A DNA stretch of 64,000 nt from JAXDJJ01 sp034665745 (lineage in GTDB: Bacteria; Actinomycetota; CADDZG01; WHSQ01): assembly GCA_034665745.1 (NCBI GenBank), contig JAXDJJ010000001.1, forward strand, positions 12,494 through 76,493, in the 5' to 3' direction. This document shows positions 53,139 to 61,737 of the stretch, in pieces. Each line of letters begins with the position of its first letter. Positions within the stretch are counted from its first letter, which is position 1. The notes beneath the pieces were generated by a model. That model searched no databases. It was not told where the DNA came from and saw only the letters and a list, made by a program, of their open reading frames with translations. Made by a program: the position numbers and the translations under genes.

Positions 53139-54665
53139 ATGAGAAGGACAGTCAAGGCACTTGCGAGTGTCGCAGCGATCGCGCTGATCGTCGTACCCGT
53201 GTCGGTCCAGCCGACGATGGCCGGCGCGGCGGCGAAAGCCAAGTGCGCTTCTGCGAAGCATGCGGGAGGCGACTGGCCCTCTTACGGGCACGACCTGTCC
53301 AACACCCGCACGCAGTCTCAAGAGAAGGTCATCGGCACTGACAATGTGCTCGACCTCGCACCGGTGTGGACCAACTCGATCGTCAACGTTGGTGCGGGTG
53401 GTGGCTTCCAAAGCACTCCGGTGGTCGCCGAAGGTTGTGTCTACCTGACGACGAACACGGGCTGGATCTTCGCCCTCAACGCCGATTCGGGTGGGCTCGT
53501 GTGGAAGCAGAGTTTCGGGGGAGCTCAAGGAAGCCTCGGCGGTTTGTTTGCTCCTTCCGTTGTCGACGGTGTCCTCTACGTCAACATGGATGTCCCGGAG
53601 AAGCCCTACGTCGCGGCCTTCGATGCACAGACGGGTGATGTTCTGTGGAAGAGCGACCCTGCCACCAAAGAGAAGACCTCCTTCACCAACGCCAGCGCGG
53701 TCGTGTTCGACGGCCTGGTCTTCATGGGGATATCGGGGGCCGAGGGTGGAGATTCCCGCCCGGGTGGCTACGCGATCTTCGACGCCGACAACGGCAAGCT
53801 GCTGACGAGGGTCCACTCGGTTCCCGACGCCGACTACAAGAAGGGCTACGCCGGCGGATCCATCTGGGCCACGGCCGTTGTCGACCAGGAGATGAACTAC
53901 CTCTATGTCGGCACGGGGCAGCCCTCGAGTCCTACGAAAGAGCATCAGCACACGAACGCCATCGTCAAGATCGATGTCGATCGCTCTCGCAAGACCTTCG
54001 GTGCGATCGTCGATGCCTACAAGGGCATCCCCGAGACCTACGTTCCCGGACTTCAGAACCAACCGGTTTGTCAGCAGTTCGGTCACGACACTCCTGCAGC
54101 AGGCGCGTGCCTGAACCAAGACATCGACTTCGGTGCATCGCCGAACCTGTTCCGCGACGAGCGCGGCAACCTGATGGTCGGCGAATACCAGAAGGCGGGC
54201 GTCTATCACGCTGTCTATGCAGACACGATGCAGCAGGCGTGGACCGCGGTTCTGTCCCCGCTGCTCGGGCCCGCGTACCTGGCCAATGCAGCGAGCACCG
54301 CTTACGACGGCAAGCACATCATCGGCGTTGGTTCCTTCCCCGGGCAGATGTTCGGGCTGAACAAGACAACAGGTGGTTATGACTGGGTTGCCCCCGTAGC
54401 GGACGGCGTCCAGTACAACCCGATCGCAACCGCGAACGGTGTCGCTTACACAACCGACACAAAGGGTTTCCTCGATGCATACGACGCGGTCGCAGGAACC
54501 CCGTTGCTTGCTCGTCCGATGAGTGCAGACACAGGCGAAGGGTGCGCCAACCTCGCGGGTGGCGCCGCGATCGCCCGCAACACCATCTATGCGATCTGCG
54601 ACACCGGAAGCGCCGGTGGCGGCTGGATCATCGCCTACCAAGTCCCTCAAGCAAAAGGCAGATAG
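53139..54665 (+). CDS. Secreted PQQ-type beta-propeller protein, paralogue 4
   Basis: The protein has 508 residues from ATG 53139 (AGGGGG 6 bp upstream); the open frame extends upstream but there it is only a shadow of the previous gene. Signal peptide, Cys near the mature start (KCASAKHAGGDWPSYGHDLSNTRTQ), propeller repeats FALNADSGGLVWK, AFDAQTGDVLWK, IFDADNGKLLTR, GTGQPSSP, QDIDFGASPNLF and YQKAGVYHAVY. It is closest in layout to paralogue 3 but has GSLGG in place of the CC segment. The gene lies 28 bp after paralogue 3 and ends at a strong terminator. Confidence 0.82.
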   Translation: MRRTVKALASVAAIALIVVPVSVQPTMAGAAAKAKCASAKHAGGDWPSYGHDLSNTRTQSQEKVIGTDNVLDLAPVWTNSIVNVGAGGGFQSTPVVAEGCVYLTTNTGWIFALNADSGGLVWKQSFGGAQGSLGGLFAPSVVDGVLYVNMDVPEKPYVAAFDAQTGDVLWKSDPATKEKTSFTNASAVVFDGLVFMGISGAEGGDSRPGGYAIFDADNGKLLTRVHSVPDADYKKGYAGGSIWATAVVDQEMNYLYVGTGQPSSPTKEHQHTNAIVKIDVDRSRKTFGAIVDAYKGIPETYVPGLQNQPVCQQFGHDTPAAGACLNQDIDFGASPNLFRDERGNLMVGEYQKAGVYHAVYADTMQQAWTAVLSPLLGPAYLANAASTAYDGKHIIGVGSFPGQMFGLNKTTGGYDWVAPVADGVQYNPIATANGVAYTTDTKGFLDAYDAVAGTPLLARPMSADTGEGCANLAGGAAIARNTIYAICDTGSAGGGWIIAYQVPQAKGR

Positions 54666-54712
54666 GGGAAATCACACGTTCAAGAACCTCGGGCCGTTTG
54701 CGGCACTAGGTA

Positions 54713-54741
54713 AACGGCCCCCGGGTTTCCCGGGGGCCGTT
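54713..54741. terminator. Strong bidirectional terminator hairpin
   Basis: AACGGCCCCCGGG - TTT - CCCGGGGGCCGTT: a perfect 13-bp stem with a 3-base loop between the convergent quinoprotein gene and pcrA (4 bp from the pcrA stop). On the minus strand it is followed by TTTACCT; on the plus strand by CTCTTAGG. Confidence 0.9.
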
Positions 54742-54744
54742 CTC

Positions 54745-56895
54745 TTAGGAGACCGGTTTCAGGGGGGCGAGGCTCAGGTCCAGACGTTTCTCCCCTGCGT
54801 CGGGGAAGTTGACCGTTGCTTCGAGTCCGAAGTTCGAGCGGGCGATCTCGACGATCGTGCCGCGGCCCCATCTCGTGTGTTCGACCTCTTGACCCACCTT
54901 GAACACGGTTGGGTCGTGAGTGGCGCCGGTGGCTCGAGCCTTGCCCGTCTTTGCCTGCTGGCCGGCCTGGTGGATCAGCTCGTTCGGGATCTCGGCGAGG
55001 AACCGCGAGGCAGGGTTGTAGTTCAAACCGCCCCAGAGGCTGCGTGACCATGCGTTCAGGAGATAGAGGCGCTCGCGCGCTCGGGTGATGCCGACGTAAC
55101 AGAGACGACGCTCCTCTTCGAGCTGATCCGGGTCCCCGAGGGACCGGATGTGGGGGAACACGCCGTCCTCCATGCCGACGATGAAGACCACCGGATACTC
55201 GAGGCCCTTGGCGTTGTGCATCGTCATAAACGTGACGCCCTCTTCCTCTCCCTCTTGTCTGTCGGTGTCGGTGATGAGAGAGATGCCTTCGAGGAAGTTC
55301 GTGAGACTGGGGTCTTCTGCGGATTCGTCGTACTCACGTGCCACACCGGCGAACTCCCGGAGGTTCTCTTGCCGGGACAAAGCTTCGAACGACCGCTCGG
55401 AGGCAAGCTCGTCCATGTAGCCGGTGATCTCCCATGTCATCTCGACGATCTCGGCCACACTCATGCCTTCGTCGGCGAGCTTGATGCGGTTGAACAATCT
55501 CGCCGCTTCGAGAACACCACCCAACGCCTTCTTAGTCAGACCGGGGACCTCTTCCGCAAGCTCGAACGCTTCGCCCAGCCCGATGTCTTGCTGTCGGGCG
55601 AACTCGGAGATCCTCGCAAGGGTCGTATCGCCTATCCCGCGGCGAGGTGCTTGCGCAGCTCGGGCGACGCTGACCGAATCCTGGGGGTTCACCGCGCTTC
55701 GCAACCACGCGATCAGGTCTTTGACCTCTTTGCGCTCGTAGAACCGCACTCCACCAACGACCTTGTAGGCAACCTCCTCCTTGGAGAAGATCTCCTCGAG
55801 TACGCGGGACTGCGCGTTCGTTCGGTAGAAGACGGCTACGTCGGCCAGCGCATGGCCGTGTTCCTGCAGACGCTTGATCTCGCCGGCGACCCATGACGCC
55901 TCGTCATGCTCGTTCTGTGCGTGATAGCGGGTAATGAGTTCGCCAGCGGTGGACTCGGTCCACAGCGATTTCGGTTTGCGCATCGCGTTGTTCTCGATGA
56001 CCGCATTCGCAGCATTGAGGATCGTTTGGGTGGACCTGTAGTTCTGCTCGAGGGTGATGACGTGTGCTTCTTCCCAGTCTCGTTCGAAGTCGAGCAGATT
56101 CTTAATCGTGGCACCGCGGAAGGCATAGATGCCCTGGTCCGCATCGCCGACGACGAAGATGTTTCTGTATTTGCCCGCGAGCATCGTCGCTAGTCGTGAC
56201 TGTGCGTGGTTCGTGTCTTGGAACTCGTCGACAAGTACATGTTCGAAGCGTGACTGATAGTGGCCGAGCACCTCGGGAAAGCGATCGAATATCTCGACCA
56301 TGCGGGTGATGAGGTCATCGAAGTCGAACGCGCCGTTGTCTCGCAGCCGTCGCTGATATTCGACGTAGATCTCACCGATCGTCTTCTCCCACGGGTTGTC
56401 GGCGAAATCCGAATACACGCCTGCATCGATCAGCCGGCTCTTCGCGTCGGAGATAGCTGCTGCGATCGCTCGAGGAGGGAACCGCTTGGGATCGACGTTG
56501 AGTTCCTTCATGCACGCCTTGATCAAGCGATCCGAGTCGGACGCGTCGTAGATCGAGAACGACGAGCGGATGCCGAGGTTGTGGGACTCGCGTCTGAGCA
56601 TCCGCACGCACGCCGAGTGGAAGGTCGAGACCCACATCTTGTCGGCTACCGAGGAGCCCACTAGTTCGCCCACCCGCTTCTTCATCTCGGCTGCCGCCTT
56701 GTTCGTGAACGTGATCGCGATGATGGCGAACGGCGAGGTCCCCTCCCTGATGAGGTGGGCGATCCGATGCGTCAGGACCCGGGTCTTGCCCGAACCGGCC
56801 CCCGCGACGACCAAGACCGGCCCACCGGCGTGGGTGACGGCCTCGAGCTGCACCGGATTGAGGGTCGAAAGAGGGTCTTGGTCCATCGTTGCCAA
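54745..56895 (-). CDS. pcrA: UvrD/PcrA-type superfamily 1 DNA helicase
   Basis: The protein has 716 residues. All SF1A motifs are visible: Q-motif LNPVQLEAV, Walker A AGSGKTRVLTHR, ITFTNKAAAEMKKR, Walker B VLVDEFQDTNHAQ, GDADQGIYAFRGA, LEQNYRST, and the C-terminal TMHNAKGLEYPVVF and YVGITRARERLYL. A C-terminal Tudor-like tail (VGQEVEHTRWGRGTIVEI) is typical of PcrA and binds RNA polymerase. It acts in nucleotide excision repair and clearing of replication conflicts. Start at TTG 56895 (GAGGCG upstream) or ATG 56886. Confidence 0.95.
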   Translation of the reverse strand: MATMDQDPLSTLNPVQLEAVTHAGGPVLVVAGAGSGKTRVLTHRIAHLIREGTSPFAIIAITFTNKAAAEMKKRVGELVGSSVADKMWVSTFHSACVRMLRRESHNLGIRSSFSIYDASDSDRLIKACMKELNVDPKRFPPRAIAAAISDAKSRLIDAGVYSDFADNPWEKTIGEIYVEYQRRLRDNGAFDFDDLITRMVEIFDRFPEVLGHYQSRFEHVLVDEFQDTNHAQSRLATMLAGKYRNIFVVGDADQGIYAFRGATIKNLLDFERDWEEAHVITLEQNYRSTQTILNAANAVIENNAMRKPKSLWTESTAGELITRYHAQNEHDEASWVAGEIKRLQEHGHALADVAVFYRTNAQSRVLEEIFSKEEVAYKVVGGVRFYERKEVKDLIAWLRSAVNPQDSVSVARAAQAPRRGIGDTTLARISEFARQQDIGLGEAFELAEEVPGLTKKALGGVLEAARLFNRIKLADEGMSVAEIVEMTWEITGYMDELASERSFEALSRQENLREFAGVAREYDESAEDPSLTNFLEGISLITDTDRQEGEEEGVTFMTMHNAKGLEYPVVFIVGMEDGVFPHIRSLGDPDQLEEERRLCYVGITRARERLYLLNAWSRSLWGGLNYNPASRFLAEIPNELIHQAGQQAKTGKARATGATHDPTVFKVGQEVEHTRWGRGTIVEIARSNFGLEATVNFPDAGEKRLDLSLAPLKPVS

Positions 56896-56903
56896 GGTAC
56901 GCC

Positions 56904-58481
56904 TCAGGCGGGACGTTTACGGACCTTCGCGACCAACCTCGCCAGCCCGGTTCGTTCCTTGGCCGTGAGACCGAGGGCCAAGAAGGCGAGTACGTAGGTC
57001 ACGAGCCCGGTCACCGTCGTCACGAGGAGGTCGATCCACCAGGTGCCGCCGATCCCCCGGTGGACGAGCCACATCACTCCGAACGCGAGCGCGGCCGGCG
57101 GGATGAGCCGTGCGTAGTCCCGCTCGTACGGCGAGATCTTCACGAAACGCCGAACGAGCACGAGCCTTGCGATGTTCGACACCCCGAAGGTCACGGCGTT
57201 CGCGATGGCTGCCCCTTCGATCCCGTACCTAGGGCAGAGGATCAGTGCGAGGGTCAGGCTCACCACGAGCGAGCACGCGTAGACGACCAGGTCCCAACCG
57301 GTACGGCCCACCATGATGAGGATGAAGCCCACACTGCCCGTTGCGATATTCACGAACTGGCCCGCAAGCAGGATCAGCAGCGCCGTCTGACCTCCGACGA
57401 ACTCTCCGCCGAAGATGCGCAGTGCGCTCTCGGGGGCGACCGCTAGGACGAGGAAGATCGGCAAGGTCGCGGCCATCGTCCAGCGGGTCAAGGTCTTGAA
57501 CAGCTTGTCCAGGCGTTCGCGCTCACCGCGGTTGTGGAGGTCCGCAACGTAGGGGCTGAACATCAAACTCACGGAGGTAAGGAAGAGAACCAGCACCTGT
57601 CCGGCCCGGAGGGCCGCAGAGTAAACACCGACCTCTGCATCGCTCGCATAGCGCGTTAGAACGAAAAGGTCCGTCCAGAACAACAGCTGCGAGAACAGCG
57701 CGGCAGGTGCGCGCGGCCCCGCGTAGCGCATCAGCTTGGACATCGCGCCGGGTTCCATCGGCGTGGTGTCCCAACCGCGGCTCTCCCGCCTCCAGAAAGA
57801 GACGCTCGCGAACGTGGCTATGACCCACGACAAGGAATAGGCAAGAACGGCCACCCAGGTCGTCTTGGACCACGAGAAACCGGCAACCATCAACAGGACC
57901 CACATCACCGGTTGGCCCGCCCAGAAGACGTAGAGCGTGTACCGCATGATCTTCAGGCCGCGGGTTGCCGACAGCCAAACATTCGTGACGGCAAGGAAGG
58001 GCAAACCGAACGCAGCTACTTCGACCACCCGATCGCCAAGCTCGGGGGGAACTGAGAAAAGGGACCGCACCGTGTCCGCAGCTGCATAGACCGCAACCGC
58101 AACCAAGGTGCTGACGACGCCTGCGATCAACACCGCACGTCCGACCGTCGCCCGCATGCGATCCCACCGGCCCATCCCCGCCTCGACGGCGACCTCTCGA
58201 ACCACCGCCATGTCCATGCCCGCTCTCGTTGCGAAGGAGGCAACGAACAACGCCTGAGTGATGACCGTCACGACCCCGAAGCCCTCCCGGCCAAGGGTGT
58301 GCGTCATCACCAGTTGAGCCGCAAGGGTCGCCAGCGCGGCAACGACGATGCCGGCGACGTTCTGTGAGGTTCCGGAAAGGATGCTGAGGTAGTCACCGCC
58401 CCCGGTAGCGGTTCTCGGTGTTGCTACTGCCCTACTCCCACTCGATCGTGCCCGGTGGTTTCGACGTGACGTCATAGACAA
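56904..58481 (-). CDS. Polysaccharide/lipid flippase (MOP superfamily, Wzx-like)
   Basis: This 525-residue protein has about 14 membrane helices starting after a ~35-residue basic N-terminus. GREGFGVVTVITQALFVASFATRAGMD and the C-terminal YGIEGAAIANAVTFGVSNIARLVLV are typical of O-antigen/teichoic-acid flippases. It would move an undecaprenyl- or lipid-linked sugar to the outer face. The start overlaps guaA by 50 bp; ATG 58475 is an alternative, and no good site lies further inside. A gmd gene 5 kb upstream on the same strand hints at surface polysaccharide synthesis. Confidence 0.85.
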   Translation of the reverse strand: MSMTSRRNHRARSSGSRAVATPRTATGGGDYLSILSGTSQNVAGIVVAALATLAAQLVMTHTLGREGFGVVTVITQALFVASFATRAGMDMAVVREVAVEAGMGRWDRMRATVGRAVLIAGVVSTLVAVAVYAAADTVRSLFSVPPELGDRVVEVAAFGLPFLAVTNVWLSATRGLKIMRYTLYVFWAGQPVMWVLLMVAGFSWSKTTWVAVLAYSLSWVIATFASVSFWRRESRGWDTTPMEPGAMSKLMRYAGPRAPAALFSQLLFWTDLFVLTRYASDAEVGVYSAALRAGQVLVLFLTSVSLMFSPYVADLHNRGERERLDKLFKTLTRWTMAATLPIFLVLAVAPESALRIFGGEFVGGQTALLILLAGQFVNIATGSVGFILIMVGRTGWDLVVYACSLVVSLTLALILCPRYGIEGAAIANAVTFGVSNIARLVLVRRFVKISPYERDYARLIPPAALAFGVMWLVHRGIGGTWWIDLLVTTVTGLVTYVLAFLALGLTAKERTGLARLVAKVRKRPA

Positions 58482-59979
58482 GGCGATTTACACCGGGCAC
58501 CTCGTTGACGACGCGGTTAGAGATCCGCTCCAGGAGGTCGTAAGGCAAGCGTGCCCAGTCCGCTGTCATCGCGTCCTCGCTCGTAACCGCGCGCAACACG
58601 ATCGGGTAGCCGTAGGTGCGCTCGTCACCCATGACGCCGACGGAACGAACCGCAGGGAGCACTGCAAAGCTCTGCCAGATGTCACGTAGAAGACCGGCCT
58701 TCTTGATCTCGTCGAGCACGATCGTGTCGGCGCCACGGAGGATCTCGAGACGTTCCGAGGTGACTTCGCCGATGATCCGCACCGCGAGACCAGGGCCGGG
58801 GAACGGTTGACGCCACACGATCTCTTCCGGGAGACCGAGCTCTTCGCCGACGCGCCTGACTTCGTCCTTGAACAGATTCCGCAGTGGCTCGACGAGTTCG
58901 AACTTCATGTCATCGGGAAGACCACCCACGTTGTGGTGACTCTTGATCTTCGCGGCGTCCTTCGTGCCCGACTCGATCACATCCGGATACAAGGTTCCTT
59001 GGACGAGGAAACGCGCGTCACCCACCTCGTCGCGAGCAACCTCTTCGAACACCCGGATGAAGGTTTCGCCGATGATCTTTCGCTTCGTCTCGGGATCGGT
59101 GACCCCCGAAAGCTTCTCGAGGAAACGATCCGCGGCTTTGACGTGGATCAGGTCGATCTTCAAGTGGCGACGGAAAGATTCTTCGACCTGCTCGGCCTCG
59201 CCTGCACGAAGAAGTCCGTGGTCGACGAACACGCACGTCAGCTGGTCTCCGATCGCACGGTGCACCAGCGCGGCAGCGACCGATGAGTCGACACCGCCTG
59301 ACAGCCCGCAGACGACTCGCTCGGTTCCCACCATCGCCTGGATCTGCTCGACCGCCGAGTCGATGATCGATGTCATCGTCCAACTCGGAAGGAGGTCGCA
59401 CGCGTCGTAAAGGAAGTTCTTCAGTAGGTCCTGGCCCCACGGTGTGTGTGCAACCTCGGGGTGGAACTGCACCCCGTAGAAGCCACGGTCGGTGTCCTCG
59501 AAGGCAGCAACGGGCGAAGAAGGTGTGGACGCCGTCGGGCGGAAGCCCTCCGGTGGCGTCACTACAGAATCGTTGTGGCTCATCCAGACCGTCTGGTCCG
59601 TGGGCAGCTCGGCGAAGAGCACCGACGAAGAGGCACCGACCTCCAGCGTGGTTTTCCCGAACTCGGCGATGCCGGTGTTCGCTACCTCGCCACCCAAGGT
59701 CTGGGCCATCAGTTGCTGCCCGTAGCAGATGCCTAGCACGGGCACCCCGAGTTCGAAGAGCTTGGGGTCTGCGGTCGGCGCCCCCGGCTGGTGGACCGAC
59801 TTCGGCCCCCCCGACAACACGATCCCTGCGGGGTTCTTGGCCTTGATCTCCGCCACGGGCATGTCGTGAGGAACGATCTCCGAGTAGACGTGGGCTTCCC
59901 TCACCCTGCGTGCGATCAGCTGGGCGTACTGGGCTCCGAAATCGACTACGAGTACGGGGGGATGCTCCGGTTGCGGCAT
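58432..59979 (-). CDS. guaA: GMP synthase (glutamine-hydrolysing)
   Basis: The protein has 515 residues: an N-terminal class I amidotransferase with Cys in LGICYGQQL and FHPEVAHT (His, Glu), an ATP-pyrophosphatase domain with LSGGVDSSVAA, and a C-terminal dimerisation domain ending KPPGTIEWE. It converts XMP to GMP, following the IMP dehydrogenase step; guaB3 is encoded 2 kb upstream on the same strand. It lies 8 bp after the methyltransferase gene. Confidence 0.97.
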   Translation of the reverse strand: MPQPEHPPVLVVDFGAQYAQLIARRVREAHVYSEIVPHDMPVAEIKAKNPAGIVLSGGPKSVHQPGAPTADPKLFELGVPVLGICYGQQLMAQTLGGEVANTGIAEFGKTTLEVGASSSVLFAELPTDQTVWMSHNDSVVTPPEGFRPTASTPSSPVAAFEDTDRGFYGVQFHPEVAHTPWGQDLLKNFLYDACDLLPSWTMTSIIDSAVEQIQAMVGTERVVCGLSGGVDSSVAAALVHRAIGDQLTCVFVDHGLLRAGEAEQVEESFRRHLKIDLIHVKAADRFLEKLSGVTDPETKRKIIGETFIRVFEEVARDEVGDARFLVQGTLYPDVIESGTKDAAKIKSHHNVGGLPDDMKFELVEPLRNLFKDEVRRVGEELGLPEEIVWRQPFPGPGLAVRIIGEVTSERLEILRGADTIVLDEIKKAGLLRDIWQSFAVLPAVRSVGVMGDERTYGYPIVLRAVTSEDAMTADWARLPYDLLERISNRVVNEVPGVNRLVYDVTSKPPGTIEWE

Positions 59980-59987
59980 AGGTCAGA

Positions 59988-60890
59988 TTACCGCGAGCCC
60001 CTCCGGGAGCCCGGCATGCGTGCCTCCACCACGACGCTGAGGCCGTCATCGTCGGTGGCCACGTGGTAGTCCTCCAAGCCCGCCCGCTTCACAGACTTCT
60101 TGATAAGAGGTGCGGTGTCATCCGACATCTCGAGGAGCAACCACCCTCCGGGCTTCAAGAGGTCAACCGAACCGTCGATGGCGTGCTTGATGAGACTCAG
60201 CCCGTCGTCCGAGTGGTCGGTCAACGTGAAGACCGGCTCGTGGTCTTTCACCTCGGAGGGGAGATCGTCGAGTTCTCCCAGCGGGACATATGGCACGTGG
60301 CCCGTGATGACGTCGACCTTGCCCTTGAGGCGATCGGGTAACGCGCCGTACATGTCGCCGCGCTTCAAGGTCACGTTCTTGATACCGAGACCGCGTGCGT
60401 TCTCGCGTCCCATCTTGAGGCCTTCTTCTTGGATGTCGGTGCCCCATACATCGGCGCTGGGAACCTCGTCGGCGATGGCAAGCGCGATGGGCCCCGCACC
60501 GGTGGCAACGTCGACAACGATCGGGTGCTTCCGGCCTTTGAGCTTCTTCACCGCGCGCTCGACGGTGAGCTCTGACGATGGCCTCGGCACGAATGCCCCC
60601 GGCCGAACCTTTAGTTCGAGGCCGAAGAATTCGATCTTTCCGCGGATGAACGGTTGCGGCTCGCCGTCGGCGCGGCGCGCGATGTAAGAGAGGTACCGCT
60701 CTCGAAGTCGAAGTGGGGGCTCTAGGTCGTCGGGAAGATCTTCAGCCTCGTCGTCGGTGATGCGTAGCGCAGACGCGAGCAGCTGCCGAGCTTCGTACAA
60801 GTCGTCGTGATCTTCGAAACGCGCTGAGCTGTCGGCCAAGACCCGTTCGCCAAGCTCCAGTAGCTCTTTGACGGACTTGGGCTCGCTCAT
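59988..60890 (-). CDS. HemK/PrmC-like methyltransferase with altered NPPY motif
   Basis: The protein has 300 residues: an N-terminal helical domain (about 1-90) and a SAM-binding Rossmann domain with VVDVATGAGPIALAIADE (motif I) and VWGTDIQEEGLKMGRENA. At motif IV, where PrmC-type glutamine methyltransferases read NPPY, this protein reads DVITGHVPYVPLGE, so the key Asn is His and the first Pro is Val. Hence it may not methylate release factors; a different target or a structural role is possible. A hairpin lies directly upstream of the start codon. Confidence 0.8.
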   Translation of the reverse strand: MSEPKSVKELLELGERVLADSSARFEDHDDLYEARQLLASALRITDDEAEDLPDDLEPPLRLRERYLSYIARRADGEPQPFIRGKIEFFGLELKVRPGAFVPRPSSELTVERAVKKLKGRKHPIVVDVATGAGPIALAIADEVPSADVWGTDIQEEGLKMGRENARGLGIKNVTLKRGDMYGALPDRLKGKVDVITGHVPYVPLGELDDLPSEVKDHEPVFTLTDHSDDGLSLIKHAIDGSVDLLKPGGWLLLEMSDDTAPLIKKSVKRAGLEDYHVATDDDGLSVVVEARMPGSRRGSR

Positions 60891-60943
60891 AGTGGCGGAA
60901 TGTTACTTCCGCCTTCCTGCCCGCAAGGACGTTAGTGGCGGAA
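60890..60943. promoter_or_regulatory. Repeated TAGTGGCGGAA motif and hairpin upstream of the methyltransferase
   Basis: TAGTGGCGGAA occurs at 60890-60900 and again at 60933-60943, 43 bp apart (about four helical turns). The inverted TTCCGCC at 60907-60913 pairs with the first copy to form a 7-bp hairpin (60894-60913, loop TGTTAC) ending 4 bases from the start codon. Either an operator with two half-sites or an RNA hairpin over the ribosome binding site. Confidence 0.5.
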
Positions 60944-61015
60944 GAGATCGCGGTGTCCGTGTCCGGTCATTTCCTAGATGGTGCATCACCGAATCGGACA
61001 TCTCCGGGATTTCGG

Positions 61016-61507
61016 CTAGACGGTTTCGTCCAGCCTTTGCTCGTCGCTGGGGACCTCGATCGTGGGGCGCTCGAGTTCGGAAGAAAGGACGATCGTGGTT
61101 CGGGTGCGAGCAACCCCCGGGATCAATCGGATGCGCCTCAGCAGACGCTCGAGATCCTTGTTGGTCGCGGTACGGATCTTGATCATGTAGCAGTCCTCGC
61201 CCGCGATGCGGTGGAACTCGAGAACATCGGGCTCGTCACAGATCCGGGCGACTATCGGATCGTCGGCCGCGAACTCATTGCCTTCCGACAAGGTGACCAT
61301 CACGAAACAGACGTGATTGCGGTCAAGGATCTCGGGGTCGAGGATCGCGGTGTAGCCGGCGATCACGCCCTTCTGCTCGAGCTTCCGGACCCGTTCGTGG
61401 ACGGCCGGGCCCGAGAGGCCGACCTCTTTGGCGATGGCAGCGTGAGACATGCGTCCGTCTTGGCGGAGCAACGTAAGGATCTTGCGGTCCACGACATCGA
61501 GACGCAT
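61016..61507 (-). CDS. Lrp/AsnC-family transcriptional regulator
   Basis: The protein has 163 residues. Helix-turn-helix at about 3-50 (LDVVDRKILTLLRQDGRMSHAAIAKEVGLSGPAVHERVRKLEQKGVI), then the RAM ligand domain (about 65-140) with VLEFHRIAGEDCYMIKIR. Such regulators sense amino acids. The C-terminal ~15 residues are an unusual acidic tail. Its ribosome binding site AAGGAG begins inside the stop codon of the 40-residue ORF upstream, so the two are translated together from one promoter. Confidence 0.93.
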   Translation of the reverse strand: MRLDVVDRKILTLLRQDGRMSHAAIAKEVGLSGPAVHERVRKLEQKGVIAGYTAILDPEILDRNHVCFVMVTLSEGNEFAADDPIVARICDEPDVLEFHRIAGEDCYMIKIRTATNKDLERLLRRIRLIPGVARTRTTIVLSSELERPTIEVPSDEQRLDETV

Positions 61508-61518
61508 CCGGTTACTCC

Positions 61519-61641
61519 TTAGCTGCTGAAGTCGTTGTGGCTGACCCAGTCATCACCGTCGCTGGTGTCGACCCCGAAGGTCAGCGCCAGAACGGAAAGT
61601 CCTAGAGGCACGCCCATGAAGATTGCTAGGTCGAACAACAT
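61519..61641 (-). CDS. 40-residue small membrane protein, function unknown
   Basis: ATG 61641 to TAA 61519 encodes 40 residues: a hydrophobic N-terminal helix (MLFDLAIFMGVPLGLSVLAL) followed by an acidic tail TFGVDTSDGDDWVSHNDFSS. TAGGTG lies 6 bp before the ATG. It is the first ORF after a consensus promoter, and its stop codon overlaps the Shine-Dalgarno of the Lrp gene. I recognise no family. The strong promoter, ribosome binding site and coupling argue that it is real; it could be a sensor or a leader peptide. Confidence 0.6.
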   Translation of the reverse strand: MLFDLAIFMGVPLGLSVLALTFGVDTSDGDDWVSHNDFSS

Positions 61642-61675
61642 ATTTACACCTACTTCCTAAAGCGAACAACCGATA

Positions 61676-61714
61676 TGACAGAAGTAATCTTAGGGCCTCC
61701 GGGCCGTTCTGTCA
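61676..61714. promoter_or_regulatory. Operator-like inverted repeat framing the small-ORF/Lrp promoter
   Basis: TGACAGAA (61676-61683) and TTCTGTCA (61707-61714) are perfect 8-bp inverted arms, 23 bp apart. One arm overlaps the -35 box, the other lies just past the -10. Such placement suits repression, possibly autoregulation by the Lrp protein. Confidence 0.55.
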
Positions 61715-61715
61715 A
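61687..61715 (-). promoter_or_regulatory. Sigma-70 consensus promoter for the small ORF and Lrp gene
   Basis: Reading leftwards, TTGACA (61715-61710), a 17-bp spacer, then TAAGAT (61692-61687). The -35 is perfect and the -10 matches four of six bases. The predicted transcript starts near 61680, giving a ~40-base leader. Confidence 0.75.
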
Positions 61716-61737
61716 ACATATCCAAGGTAGAAATGCC

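Noticed and set aside
53112..54650. 512-codon open frame antisense to quinoprotein paralogue 4
   Set aside because: The sense strand has signal peptide, propeller motifs and paralogues; the antisense product has none.
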